The notes beneath the pieces were generated by a model that did no database searches, was not told the origin of the DNA, and saw only the letters and a list, made by a program, of their open reading frames with translations. This document shows, in pieces, positions 16,113 through 26,029 of a DNA stretch of 64,000 bases (position 1 is the first letter of the stretch; each line of letters starts with the position of its first letter). Made by a program: the position numbers and the translations under genes. Source of the stretch: Ornithinimicrobium ciconiae (GTDB lineage: Bacteria > Actinomycetota > Actinomycetes > Actinomycetales > Dermatophilaceae); NCBI RefSeq assembly GCF_007197575.1, contig NZ_CP041616.1, positions 2,666,001 to 2,730,000 of the forward strand, read 5' to 3'.

Positions 16113-17390
16113 ATGTTCTCCAGCAGTCGCGACACCGCCACTCCCGCTCGCCATCTCAGCAAGATCCCTGCGCCCCACATCGGGACCACGCTGACGGTCG
16201 GGGCGGCCCTGGCGCTGTCCACCATCCCGTCACTGCTCCCCCGCCTGCCACTCCCGCAGGGACTCCTCACCGGGGTGCTCGTGCTCCTCGCCCTGACCCT
16301 CGTCGGAGGCACCCGGTTGATCCTGACCCATCGCGGCACTGCCAGCGGGCAGCGGGTCAGCGAGCCGGCCCGCTGGCTCGTGGTGGCCGGAACCTGCGCA
16401 GTGCTTGCCGGTCTGGAGTGGGTGACCCAGCAGTCCCTGGTGGTGCGCTCGGCTGAGCTCGGCATGCCCGCGCTCCCCCCGACATACTGGCTGAGTGCCA
16501 CAGCGTGGGCGCTCCTGGTCGTCGGGGTCGGCCTGACGGTCGGTGCCGGGGTGCGCCGACTGGCCCGGGTCAATGTGCGGCGCACCTCCGTGCCCCTGGT
16601 CGCGGCACTGCTGGTCACGCTCACGGTCACGACAGCAGCCGCCGGCCCGATCGATCTGCTGGCCCCTCTGCGCAAGACCATGGACCCGCAGCACGTGCTG
16701 CTCATCGACTCCCCCGCCGGGGCCTCCCGCTCGTTTGCCCGGGTGGACGAGGCCAGGAGCCCGGAGGCGGGTGCCCGGCTGGCGGTCGATCGGATGGTCG
16801 CGGAGGGCGGCCTTGAGCGTGGTGCGATCCTCATCGCCCTCCCCACCGGAAGTGGCTGGGTCAACCGGGAGGCCGTCACGGCGTTCGAGACCCAGCTCGA
16901 TGGTGACGTGGCCGTGGTCTCCGCGCAGTACGGCGACCTGCCGAGCTGGTGGAGCTTCCTGATCGACCAAAAGCCTGCGATGCGGTCGGCGCGCGCCCTG
17001 GTGCAGGAGGTGCTCACACAGGTCGCCGAGCTCCCCGCGCGGGAGCGGCCGGACGTCTATGTCCATGGCGAGTCCCTCGGGGCGCTGGCCGGTCAGGCAG
17101 CCATCGCCGACGTCGACGCGTCGGCACTCTGCGGCGTGATCTGGTCCGGCGCGCCGGGCGGGGAGATCTCGGGTCACCCGCGAGAGGTCAGCCTCCACAA
17201 TGCCGACGATCCCGTCCGGTATCTGTCGGGCGAAACGGCCCTCTCACAGCCGGAGGACTGGCCAACAACCTGGCTGCCGGGTCTGAGCTATGGCACGACG
17301 GTGCTGGATCTGGGAGCCTCGCTGCTGCCTGACGCCGGACACGGTCACGCCTATGGCCCGGAGCAGGACTGGACCCTGCCCCTGTGCTGA
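16113..17390 (+). CDS. Membrane-anchored alpha/beta hydrolase family protein
   Basis: This is a 425-residue protein with four hydrophobic spans in the first ~185 residues and then an extracytoplasmic alpha/beta-hydrolase domain. The likely nucleophile Ser is in VYVHGESLGALAGQAA; the C-terminal DAGHGHAYG supplies a candidate His. The arrangement matches the actinobacterial family with an N-terminal membrane domain and a C-terminal hydrolase (Abhydrolase_9 type, from memory). The ATG follows TAGCGT by six bases with no ribosome site, so it looks leaderless. Substrate unknown; a lipid or cell-envelope ester is plausible but not shown. Confidence 0.82.
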   Translation: MFSSSRDTATPARHLSKIPAPHIGTTLTVGAALALSTIPSLLPRLPLPQGLLTGVLVLLALTLVGGTRLILTHRGTASGQRVSEPARWLVVAGTCAVLAGLEWVTQQSLVVRSAELGMPALPPTYWLSATAWALLVVGVGLTVGAGVRRLARVNVRRTSVPLVAALLVTLTVTTAAAGPIDLLAPLRKTMDPQHVLLIDSPAGASRSFARVDEARSPEAGARLAVDRMVAEGGLERGAILIALPTGSGWVNREAVTAFETQLDGDVAVVSAQYGDLPSWWSFLIDQKPAMRSARALVQEVLTQVAELPARERPDVYVHGESLGALAGQAAIADVDASALCGVIWSGAPGGEISGHPREVSLHNADDPVRYLSGETALSQPEDWPTTWLPGLSYGTTVLDLGASLLPDAGHGHAYGPEQDWTLPLC

Positions 17391-17444
17391 CCTGCCGACA
17401 GCTCAGAGTGCGTGCGGTGGCGTGCGCGGCGCGCGATGGGTCGG

Positions 17445-18011
17445 TCAGCCGCTGCGACCGACGTCCACACCCGTGTCGGCAGAGCGTCGGCCGGTGACGA
17501 AGGCGATGGCCTGCCGCGCTCCGGAGGCGATGACCGGCATCAGCGGCCGCGGTGGGACGTCCTTGTAGCCGCCCTTGGCCAGGTCGGCGCTGCGCTCAAA
17601 GAAGGAGTATGACGCCCGGTCACCCGTGCGCAGCCAGGACCAGCCCATCGAGGCGACGTAGAGCGGGAGGAACGGCAGGCCGAGGCAGGCCATCCACTGC
17701 CGGCTGTGTGCCTCCTCGTGCTCGAGTAGGTGCGGGCGCCTGGCGACCAGCTCGTCGATGTCGTGGCGGGTGATCACGACGTCGCCGACGGTGAAGGCAC
17801 CGCCTGCCGGGAACTTCCACCGATAGTGCTCAGCCAGATAGAGCTTGCGTGGCCCGCGCCGGATGTCGGCTCCTCCCGCCCTGGCGACCCCCATGCCAAA
17901 CAGGGTGGAGAGGTTGAGCCAGTTGGCGCGGTGACGGATCGTGACGGACCTGGGCAGCAGCTCCGGCGGGGTGGGTGCCAGCGGGTCGACCGCCAGCTCG
18001 GGTGAACTCAT
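17445..18011 (-). CDS. Hypothetical protein with HEEAH motif
   Basis: This is a 188-residue protein of unknown function. Residues LLEHEEAHSRQW form an HExxH-like motif (HEEAH) of the kind that binds zinc in metallopeptidases, followed by a hydrophobic segment (LGLPFLPLYVASMGWSW) that may touch the membrane. A third ligand is not obvious; Glu in FERSADLA is a candidate. The C-terminus is basic. ATG at 18011 follows TAGCGT by seven bases, so the gene is probably leaderless; longer in-frame starts extend into the divergent DUF2277 gene. Peptidase activity is a guess from the motif. Confidence 0.6.
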   Translation of the reverse strand: MSSPELAVDPLAPTPPELLPRSVTIRHRANWLNLSTLFGMGVARAGGADIRRGPRKLYLAEHYRWKFPAGGAFTVGDVVITRHDIDELVARRPHLLEHEEAHSRQWMACLGLPFLPLYVASMGWSWLRTGDRASYSFFERSADLAKGGYKDVPPRPLMPVIASGARQAIAFVTGRRSADTGVDVGRSG

Positions 18012-18045
18012 GGCGGTCACGCTACCTCCGTGGCATCGTGGAGGC

Positions 18046-18315
18046 ATGTGCAGGAACATCAGACCGCTCAACAACTTCGAGCCGCCGGCAACCACCGATG
18101 AGGTGCGTGCCGCAGCGCTGCAATATGTGCGCAAGATCGGTGGGGCTACCAAGCCCTCAGCTGCCAACCAGGACGCCTACGACCAGGCCATCGAGAAGAT
18201 CGCCGCTGCCAGCCAGGATCTGCTTGACTCGCTGGTCACCTCGGTTCCTCCTAAGAACCGTGAGGAGGAGGCCGCCAAGGCGAAGGCGCGCTCTGCCGCC
18301 AGGTTCGCCAGCTGA
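18046..18315 (+). CDS. DUF2277 family protein
   Basis: This is an 89-residue protein starting MCRNIRPLNNFEPPAT, which matches the DUF2277 family: a CRNI motif near the N-terminus and a helical body with ALQYVRKIGG and a PPKNREEEAAKAKARSA tail. The family has no established function; the early Cys/Arg/Asn cluster is its hallmark. It is divergent from the HEEAH gene with 34 bp between starts. No Shine-Dalgarno sequence is evident beyond GGAGG immediately before the ATG. Confidence 0.85.
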   Translation: MCRNIRPLNNFEPPATTDEVRAAALQYVRKIGGATKPSAANQDAYDQAIEKIAAASQDLLDSLVTSVPPKNREEEAAKAKARSAARFAS

Positions 18316-18339
18316 CCGGCAGGCCGTAGGCTCAGACCC

Positions 18340-19203
18340 GTGTCCGACCTGCTGATCGACCCCGCCGAACTCGCTGAGCTGCTCGCCGCCGAGGACCCCG
18401 AGGAGCGGCCCGTGCTGCTCGACATCCGGTGGAGCCTGGGCACCTCCCCCGAGGACAATCTCGCCGAATACCTCGCCGGTCATCTCCCCGGTGCCGCCTT
18501 CATGGCCATGAAGCCTGGGCTGGCCAGCTCGCCGTCCGAGGACGGGCGCGGTGGTCGTCACCCGATGCCCAAGCTCGCCGACGCACAGGAGGCGTTCCGG
18601 GCTGCGGGAGTCACCGACATACGGCCTGTTGTTGTCTATGACGGGGCCACCTCCCTGGGGGCGGCACGCGCCTGGTGGTTGCTCAACTTCTTTGGCAAGG
18701 ACGAGGTGCGGGTCCTCGACGGCGGGTATGCCGCATGGCTGGCCGCCGGACTGCCGACCGAAACTGGTGAGCCCGAGATCGAGCGCGGTGACATCGTGCT
18801 CACCCCGGGCGGGCGCCGACTGCTGGACGCAGACGGGATCGAGCACTATCTGGACCGGCACCAGGTGGTTGATTCACGCCCGGCAGACAGGTTCCGCGGG
18901 GAGAACGAGACCATCGACCCTGTGGCCGGGCACATCCCGGGCGCCATCAGCATCCCCGCGCTGAAAAATGTCGACGAGGCCGGCCGGTTCCTGCCGGCCG
19001 ACGACCTGGAGATGCGGTTCACCGCGCGCGGCATCCAACCGGACAAGCGGACCGCGATCTACTGCGGCTCGGGGATCCAGGCCTGTCACATGGCGCTGGC
19101 GATGGAGGTCGCGGAGGTCGGGGTCTATGACCCGGCCGTCTACATCGGGTCCTGGAGCGACTGGATCTCAGATCCTGAACGGCCCATCACGACCGGTCCC
19201 TGA
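18340..19203 (+). CDS. Sulfurtransferase (thiosulfate/3-mercaptopyruvate type)
   Basis: This is a two-domain rhodanese of 287 residues that moves sulfur from thiosulfate or 3-mercaptopyruvate to a thiophilic acceptor. The inactive N-terminal domain has LLDIRW and YDGATSLGAARAWWLL; the active-site loop in the C-terminal domain is CGSGIQACH, with the first Cys as persulfide carrier. CGSG(I/V) loops usually point to mercaptopyruvate sulfurtransferase, but this is not decisive. The GTG start follows TAGGCT by seven bases (leaderless pattern), 24 bp after the DUF2277 gene. Confidence 0.9.
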   Translation: MSDLLIDPAELAELLAAEDPEERPVLLDIRWSLGTSPEDNLAEYLAGHLPGAAFMAMKPGLASSPSEDGRGGRHPMPKLADAQEAFRAAGVTDIRPVVVYDGATSLGAARAWWLLNFFGKDEVRVLDGGYAAWLAAGLPTETGEPEIERGDIVLTPGGRRLLDADGIEHYLDRHQVVDSRPADRFRGENETIDPVAGHIPGAISIPALKNVDEAGRFLPADDLEMRFTARGIQPDKRTAIYCGSGIQACHMALAMEVAEVGVYDPAVYIGSWSDWISDPERPITTGP

Positions 19204-19323
19204 GGCGTCGGCTGCCACCCTCGACGTCACTGCCTCCACGAGTTTCCGCTGGTCAGGAAACTGAACAGTTCGCATTTTCGAGCGCAGCCACCCACTGTCA
19301 GTGGTCGCACGTATGTTTGATTT

Positions 19324-20883
19324 ATGGCACAGCAGGCGACTCTGGACAGCGGGGAACTGACCGCTGCCGAGAAGGCTGCGCTGACCGAGTCCGCCACCAC
19401 CAGTGGCCGGGTGCGGTATGCCCCGCTGATCGGGGCCGGACCGCTACGGGAAACCACCAATGCCGGACCGTTGGTCCCCGACCAAGACCAGGATCTAGTC
19501 CCAGAAGTCGGCCACGACCTGGCCCAGGATCCAGCCCTGGCCCAGGAGCACGATCCGACGCGGGGTGGTCCGGGCGGGCCAGCACATGCCGGGCAGGGTG
19601 GCCAAGACCGGGGCGCGCCGCTAACCACCTCGGGGCACGAGGTGCCCGAGTTCGTCGCCGGGTCCGCGCACATGATCCAGATGCTCGCCGGGGAGTTCCC
19701 CCTCGCACACCTGCCCGAGCAGGGACTGGGTGAGGCTGTCGGCGCCGCGCAGGCGTTGGTCCAGGCCGCCCAATCACTGTTGGCCGCGACCACCCACGAA
19801 GCCATCACCCGCGGCCTGCCCGACCAATCCGGACACTCCGTGCCCGACTGGATCACCACCTGGGCACCGTTGATCGACCGCCCCGAAGCCCTGGCCACCG
19901 CCCGAGTCGCCGCCGCGATGGACGACGACCGGTTCGAAGCCCTGACCGCCAAAGTCAACGACGGCACCGCACGCATCGCCCGAGCCAACCTCATCACCCG
20001 CCTCACCCAGGACCTCACCGACCTCGCCACCCCACAGTCCCTACAAGCTCTGACCGACGTGATGACCGACGTCGTCGAAACCACCGGGCTACGCGACCTG
20101 GCCAAAGTCGGCACCGAAGCCAAAGAGCGCCTCCTCGAGCCCGACCCCGACGACAAAGCCGAAGACGAAAAATCCCGCTGCCGGCGCCTGCGCCGGGTCG
20201 GGACCATCGCCGGCCTCGCCGAGTGGCAACTCATCCTCGACGACGAAGCCGAAGCGATCCTGCTCGCCGCCCTCGACCCACTATCCAAACCCCGCCCCAG
20301 CGCCGACGAGCACGGGACCCACCAACACGACCCACGCACCACCGCCACCCGCCGAGCCGACGCACTCCTAGAAATCATCGGCCGCGGCGTCGCCGCCCCC
20401 GAAGGCACCACCGTCACCGACAAAGCCAAGATCCAGGTCACCATCGACATAGAGGCCCTCGCCGGCAAGATCGGTGGCGGTGGCGACACCGCCACCGGAC
20501 AACGCCTCTCCCCCGGCGCGATCCGCCGCCTGGCGTGCGACGCCGAAATCATCCCCATCGTCCTCGGCGGCCCCTCCGAACCCCTCGACGTCGGCCTCAC
20601 CAAACGCCTCTTCACCCCCGCCCAACGCAAAGCCGTCCACCTCCGCGACAAAGGATGCACCTTCCCGGGCTGCACCATGCCCGCCACCTGGACCGACATC
20701 CACCACGTCATCCACTGGATCTTCGGCGGCGCCACCGACCTGACCAACGCCGCCGCCCTCTGCCGACGACACCACGTCATCGTCCACCGCTACGGCTACA
20801 CCGCCACCGTCACCGCCACCAAAGTCATCTGGCACCTACCCGGCACCATGACGACCCCCACCGGCCCCCTCGTCGACACCTAA
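19324..20883 (+). CDS. DUF222/HNH endonuclease domain protein (13E12-repeat type)
   Basis: This is a 519-residue protein of the multicopy actinobacterial DUF222 family. The long helical N-terminal part (to ~residue 420) includes ARANLITRLTQDL and RRVGTIAGLAEW. The C-terminal HNH nuclease motif is seen in CTFPGCTMPATWTDIHHVIHW and TNAAALCRRHHVIVHRYGY, including the CxxC-type zinc pair. Codons are heavily C-ended and the coding strand is much richer in C than G after ~19840, unlike neighbours, which suggests independent origin. ATG follows TATGTT by six bases. These genes are dispersed and often near recombination sites, and their role is unknown. Confidence 0.88.
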   Translation: MAQQATLDSGELTAAEKAALTESATTSGRVRYAPLIGAGPLRETTNAGPLVPDQDQDLVPEVGHDLAQDPALAQEHDPTRGGPGGPAHAGQGGQDRGAPLTTSGHEVPEFVAGSAHMIQMLAGEFPLAHLPEQGLGEAVGAAQALVQAAQSLLAATTHEAITRGLPDQSGHSVPDWITTWAPLIDRPEALATARVAAAMDDDRFEALTAKVNDGTARIARANLITRLTQDLTDLATPQSLQALTDVMTDVVETTGLRDLAKVGTEAKERLLEPDPDDKAEDEKSRCRRLRRVGTIAGLAEWQLILDDEAEAILLAALDPLSKPRPSADEHGTHQHDPRTTATRRADALLEIIGRGVAAPEGTTVTDKAKIQVTIDIEALAGKIGGGGDTATGQRLSPGAIRRLACDAEIIPIVLGGPSEPLDVGLTKRLFTPAQRKAVHLRDKGCTFPGCTMPATWTDIHHVIHWIFGGATDLTNAAALCRRHHVIVHRYGYTATVTATKVIWHLPGTMTTPTGPLVDT

Positions 20884-20910
20884 CGACCACGCCCCCGACC
20901 CCGCCCACAC

Positions 20911-20999
20911 CCACACGGACGGCGGGGTCACAGCCATGCCCGAGGCCGCCTCGGACAGTGGCTATCCACACTCACGCGGACAGCGGGGTCACCACCATG
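20911..20999. repeat. Two related ~28-bp direct repeats in a convergent gap
   Basis: Copies near 20911-20938 and 20970-20999 share CGGACNGCGGGGTCAC and CCATG. They lie between the HNH gene and the end of the sensor-kinase gene. No terminator hairpin is visible in 20884-21039. Confidence 0.4.
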
Positions 21000-21039
21000 T
21001 CGGCACTGCTGAGCACCTTCCGCGCCAGGACCTGCTCCT

Positions 21040-23853
21040 TCACTCCCCGATCGTGCGTGGACACCCAGGCTGACCCACCGGAGGTGCGGCGCTGGCACCC
21101 GTGGTGAGCGCCGCGGCCCGCGCCCGGCCCAGGTTCCACTCCAGGAGATCATCACCGAGTGCAGAGTCAGCGTCCCCCAGGATGCAGCGGCTCAGGTCCT
21201 CCGGCAGTCCGTCGGCGATCGTGGGGGCAGCGTCGACGCCGAGGGAGGCGAGATAGTCCAGATCGAGCTTGCCGGTCGTCTCGTAGCGCTCAATGTTCTG
21301 TCCCGCGACCCACGCCTCCGGGTTGGCCAGTCCGATGACCAGCAGGAACGCAGCGCCGGAGAGCAGGGCCGCCCGCGGGAGCCACCAACCCGAGAGGCGG
21401 ATACCCGCGACCAGGACCAGGACGACGAGCAGCCCGAGCCAGAGTTCGAAGGCGTCGACCAGCACCCGCAGGACGGTGTAGCCGTAGGCCTCCTGATAGA
21501 GCGACATCCGGTAGAGCGCTGAGCCAACCACGATCAGCGTCAGCCCACAGAGAATCCCGAGCAGGAGGCGCAGCACCTGCCGTTCGCCTCGAGTCTCACG
21601 CGGGGCCTTGCGCACGGCGACGGCGATGGTGACGAGCGTGAGCAGGGTCGCGACGACCAGCTGGCCGAAGCCCTGGTGGACATACTCGGCGTAGGTGAGG
21701 CCGGTCGCCTCCTGCAGGTAGTCATGACCACCCCACATCGCCGTCGCCTGGGCGATCAGGAAGGCGGTGAAGACGGCGATCACGACCCCGACGGGCACCT
21801 GCCACTCCCACGGGCGAGCGACCGGACGGGCATCGCCGAGCGAGACAGCTTCGACACGCGGTGGGTTCAGCGCCAGATAGCAGGCCGCGAGCACGAGCCC
21901 AGCGACCATGAACCAGGTGAACGCGCGCAGCACGAGGGTGTCAGCGATCTGGATGTTGGGGAGTATGCCGGACACCCAACTGCCGAAGAGTGCGTCGCCG
22001 GAGGCGAAGAGTCCGACAAAGACGACGAGCAGGACCAGGGAGATCGCGGCTGTCCGTAACGCTGGCCACAGCACGTGGTGCCGGCTCGTGGCAGTCAGCG
22101 TGCGGCCGAGGAGCGGCAGGCCGCGCAGACCGCTGAGCACCCAGGCGACACCGCCAGCGAGCATCGCCAAGGGCCGCCTGGCGTCGGTGACTGCGGTCGT
22201 CACCAGCACGCCCGCGGCCAGGATCGCCAGCACGCTCAGCCACTCTGCCGCCCGGAGGAAGACCAAGGCGCCAAGGCCCAGGCAGAGTGCGGCCGAGGCG
22301 ATCGCCCAGGGCCGGGAGCGGTGGACAGACATGCGGAGGACGAGCGCGCCGGCGGCGGCGAGCACGAGGAAGGTGCTGATCCCGAACAGCCGGTCGGGCA
22401 GGATGAGCGCCCCCAGCAGCCCCACCGCGAGGGAGCCGAACAGCGCAACCGGAGCCGTGCGCAGGGTGGCCCGCTCCGGCCAGAAGCTGCCGAACATCGC
22501 AGCGATAACTGACGTCGTCGAGGCGTCACCTGGCACGCCGCCCGGCCCCCCGGTGGCCGACGAAGACGGGGCCGCCCAAGCAGGGGCCGCCGAAGGAGCG
22601 GTCGCCGAAGGAGCGGTCGCCGAAGCAGGGGTCGCCGAAGCAGGGGTCGCCGAAGCAGGGGTCGCCGAAGCAGGGGTCGGGGTCATGGTGGATTCCTTCT
22701 GGTCGGCGCGGGCGGTGGTTGGGCGTGGAGTGGTGGACCGAGGCGCGGGCTGCGGGTCACAGGGCAGCACGGCCCTGATCAGGGCACCTGTCTGACCCTC
22801 GGGCGGTGGCACGGCGGCGATGGTGCCGCCGTGGAGCTCACAGACCCAGTTGGCGATCGCCAGTCCGAGGCCGGTGCCGCCTCCGGCGGAGTCGGCCGTG
22901 CCAAACCGCGTGAACAGCGACGACGCGCGCTCCGGCGGGATGCCTGGCCCGCTGTCGGCGACCTCGAGCGACCAGCTCTCCTCAACCGGATGAGCGACGG
23001 CGCGGACACTGATCACGCCATCGATCGGGCTGTGCCGCGAGGCGTTGTCGAGCAGGTTGGCCACGACCTGGTGCAGCCGAGCCTCGTCGGCGCGGACCTC
23101 CAGTCGTGGTGGGACCACCGACACCTCATAGCGGACCGGCCTCCCCCCGACATCTGACTCCTCGACGGCGCTGCGCAGCAGATCAGCGACGGAGACCGTC
23201 TCCAGGTGCAGCCGCACCCCTGCCCCGTCGACACGACTGACGTCCAGTAGGTCCTCGACCAGTCCGCTGAGCCGCTCGGACTGCGCGAGCGCCGACTGCA
23301 GTGCGTCGTCGTCGGGTGTCACGACCCCGTCAACGAGGTTTTCCAGCAGAGCGCGCTGCCCGGCGAGCGGGGTCCGCAACTCGTGGGAGACCGTCGCGAC
23401 GAGCTGGCGCCGCTGCTGATCCGCCGTGGCGAGATCCTCCGCCATGGTGTTGAAGGCACGCCCCAGCTGTCCGACCTCGTCCGCCGAGGTGGCGGTGACG
23501 CGGGAGCGATAGTCTCCCCGCGCCATACGACCGGCGGCCGATGTCATCTCACGCAGAGGCGCGGTCATCCCCCGGGCCAGCCACTGGGTCACGCCCAGCG
23601 CCGCCGCGACGGTGACCGGGAGGGTCAGCCACGCGGGCACCCCGGACCTGTTTCCCACCTGGAGGACCAGTGCCGCCGCCAGGATGCTGAGCGCGACGAG
23701 CAGTCCGATCTTGACCTTGATGGACCCGACGGCGTCGAGCGGGCGGTCACTCCCGACCGCATCGAGTGGGCGGTCACCCCTGACTGCGTCGCGTCGATGG
23801 TTCCCGCTCACGGTGCCGCCGTTCGGTGCCTCGCCCTGGGACGTGCCTGCCAT
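21040..23853 (-). CDS. Sensor histidine kinase fused to DUF4153/DUF4173 membrane domain
   Basis: One open frame of 937 residues holds two proteins that are usually separate. Residues 1-~380 are a sensor kinase: two spans, HAMP domain, phospho-acceptor His in VATVSHELRTPLAG, N box LLDNASRHSP, G boxes DSGPGIP and GGGTGLGLAIA. Residues ~390-937 are a polytopic DUF4153/DUF4173 protein with about 12 spans, including ALFGSLAVGLLGAL and LFASGDALFGSWV. The junction is an A-S-A-T-P repeat. An internal ATG at 22686 with AAGGA upstream could still start the second protein alone. It begins three bases after the response-regulator stop. Signal unknown. Confidence 0.85.
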   Translation of the reverse strand: MAGTSQGEAPNGGTVSGNHRRDAVRGDRPLDAVGSDRPLDAVGSIKVKIGLLVALSILAAALVLQVGNRSGVPAWLTLPVTVAAALGVTQWLARGMTAPLREMTSAAGRMARGDYRSRVTATSADEVGQLGRAFNTMAEDLATADQQRRQLVATVSHELRTPLAGQRALLENLVDGVVTPDDDALQSALAQSERLSGLVEDLLDVSRVDGAGVRLHLETVSVADLLRSAVEESDVGGRPVRYEVSVVPPRLEVRADEARLHQVVANLLDNASRHSPIDGVISVRAVAHPVEESWSLEVADSGPGIPPERASSLFTRFGTADSAGGGTGLGLAIANWVCELHGGTIAAVPPPEGQTGALIRAVLPCDPQPAPRSTTPRPTTARADQKESTMTPTPASATPASATPASATPASATAPSATAPSAAPAWAAPSSSATGGPGGVPGDASTTSVIAAMFGSFWPERATLRTAPVALFGSLAVGLLGALILPDRLFGISTFLVLAAAGALVLRMSVHRSRPWAIASAALCLGLGALVFLRAAEWLSVLAILAAGVLVTTAVTDARRPLAMLAGGVAWVLSGLRGLPLLGRTLTATSRHHVLWPALRTAAISLVLLVVFVGLFASGDALFGSWVSGILPNIQIADTLVLRAFTWFMVAGLVLAACYLALNPPRVEAVSLGDARPVARPWEWQVPVGVVIAVFTAFLIAQATAMWGGHDYLQEATGLTYAEYVHQGFGQLVVATLLTLVTIAVAVRKAPRETRGERQVLRLLLGILCGLTLIVVGSALYRMSLYQEAYGYTVLRVLVDAFELWLGLLVVLVLVAGIRLSGWWLPRAALLSGAAFLLVIGLANPEAWVAGQNIERYETTGKLDLDYLASLGVDAAPTIADGLPEDLSRCILGDADSALGDDLLEWNLGRARAAALTTGASAAPPVGQPGCPRTIGE
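22566..22680 (-). repeat. 15-bp in-frame tandem repeat in the kinase-DUF4173 linker
   Basis: About seven copies of a 15-bp unit (plus strand CAGGGGTCGCCGAAG or GAGCGGTCGCCGAAG) encode ASATP/ASATA repeats. The four copies nearest 22680 are identical, which points to recent expansion. Confidence 0.85.
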
Positions 23854-23856
23854 CCC

Positions 23857-24564
<708 letters not shown>

Positions 24565-24661
24565 GACTCCGAGCGTAAGAGGCAGGACCTGCTCAGCAGG
24601 GGCAGGACGTGTGCAGAAGTTGTGAAGATCCCACTGTGCACGCCGCGCTGCGTCCCAGGGG

Positions 24662-24714
24662 TCGAGCGCACGCGTGGCGTCGCAGGGCTCGAGCGAACGC
24701 GTGGCGTCGCAGGG
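24662..24714. repeat. Two 26-bp direct repeats upstream of the response regulator
   Basis: 24662-24687 and 24689-24714 differ at one base and share GAGCGNACGCGTGGCGTCGC. They occupy the gap between dusB and the regulator gene. They could be autoregulatory binding sites or a simple duplication. Confidence 0.6.
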
Positions 24715-24745
24715 GCACTGAGCGCGTGCTCTTGCGCTCGATGAC

Positions 24746-25978
24746 CTATCCGCCGTCGGTGACGGTGCCCTCCGCCCGCGCCACGGTCTCGCGCTGCACC
24801 TGGTTGAGATCCTGCGACTGCAGCCAACCATCGGGCAGCGCCACCACGCGCGAGGACCCGGCCCGGCCCCGCTGTCCCTCGGCTGCGTCGCCGGGCCACG
24901 GCATACTGCCGTCGAGCCCGCCGATCAGGTCGTCAAGCGCCGCGAGGGAGTCCACCAGGGCGAGCTTGTTGCGGAAGGCGCCACCGACCGGGAAGCCCTT
25001 GAAGTACCAGGCGATGTGCTTGCGGATGTCGCGGCAACCCTTGCCCTCATCCTGGTGGAAGTCGACGAGGTACTCCGCGTGCCGGCGCAGGGTGGCGCTC
25101 ACCTCGCCGAGGGTCGGGGTGATGCGCAGGTCCGAGCCGGCGAAGGCCGCAGCCAGGTCGGCGAACAACCACGGACGGCCCAGGCAGCCACGTCCGACCA
25201 CGACCCCGTCGCAGCCAGTTTCCTCGACCATGCGCAGTGCGTCCTCGGCCGACCAGATGTCGCCATTGCCCAGCACCGGCACCGAGGTGACCGCCGCCTT
25301 GAGCTCGGCGATGCGCGACCAGTCAGCCTGGCCGGAGTAGGCCTGGCTCGCCGTGCGCGCGTGCAGCGCGACGGCCGCGGCACCCTCGCCCTCGGCGATC
25401 CGTCCGGCCTCGAGGAAGGTGATGTGGTCGGCGTCGATACCGACCCTCATCTTCACGGTGACGGGCACGTCATACGGGCTGGCGGCCCGCACCGCGGCGG
25501 AGACGACACCACGGAACAGCTCGGTCTTCCACGGCAGTGCCGCGCCGCCCCCCTTGCGGGTGACCTTGGGCACCGGGCAGCCGAAGTTGAGGTCGATGTG
25601 GTCGGTGCGGTCCTCGGAGACCAGCATGTCGACCGCGCGGCCGACGGTGGCCGGGTCGACGCCATAGAGCTGGATGGAGCGAGGCTGCTCATCGGGGTCG
25701 TGCTCGATGAGCTTCATCGAAACCGGGGTGCGCTCAACGAGCGCCCGGGAGGTGATCATCTCGCTGACATAGAGGGAGGTCGCGCCGCTGGTCGGCTGAC
25801 CGGCCGCCCCTGCCTCGCGGCACAGCCTGCGGAAGGCCCGGTTGGTGATGCCGGCCATCGGCGCCAGCACGACCGGTGAGTCGATCGTGTGGCGCCCGAT
25901 CTGCAGGGGCGGCAGCACCCTCTCGCCCGCGGTGGGGGCAGCGGTCTCGGGCAGGGTCGGGGTCGCGGTCGCAGTCAT
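24746..25978 (-). CDS. dusB: tRNA-dihydrouridine synthase
   Basis: This FMN enzyme reduces uridine to dihydrouridine in the tRNA D loop using NADPH. The TIM-barrel start VLAPMAGITNRAFRRLCRE and the catalytic Cys in DLNFGCPVPKVTRKGGGA are clear; FMN-binding residues lie in GNGDIWSAEDAL and GVVVGRGCLGRPW. The C-terminal helical tRNA-binding domain follows (CRDIRKHIAWYFKG). It has 410 residues from ATG 25978; upstream in-frame starts add a poor N-terminus. The DusB subtype is assigned by general similarity. Confidence 0.93.
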   Translation of the reverse strand: MTATATPTLPETAAPTAGERVLPPLQIGRHTIDSPVVLAPMAGITNRAFRRLCREAGAAGQPTSGATSLYVSEMITSRALVERTPVSMKLIEHDPDEQPRSIQLYGVDPATVGRAVDMLVSEDRTDHIDLNFGCPVPKVTRKGGGAALPWKTELFRGVVSAAVRAASPYDVPVTVKMRVGIDADHITFLEAGRIAEGEGAAAVALHARTASQAYSGQADWSRIAELKAAVTSVPVLGNGDIWSAEDALRMVEETGCDGVVVGRGCLGRPWLFADLAAAFAGSDLRITPTLGEVSATLRRHAEYLVDFHQDEGKGCRDIRKHIAWYFKGFPVGGAFRNKLALVDSLAALDDLIGGLDGSMPWPGDAAEGQRGRAGSSRVVALPDGWLQSQDLNQVQRETVARAEGTVTDGG

Positions 25979-26029
25979 GTCGGCACCGATTGTCCCACCG
26001 ATGCCCGGGTGAGCCGGAATCCGCGCAGA

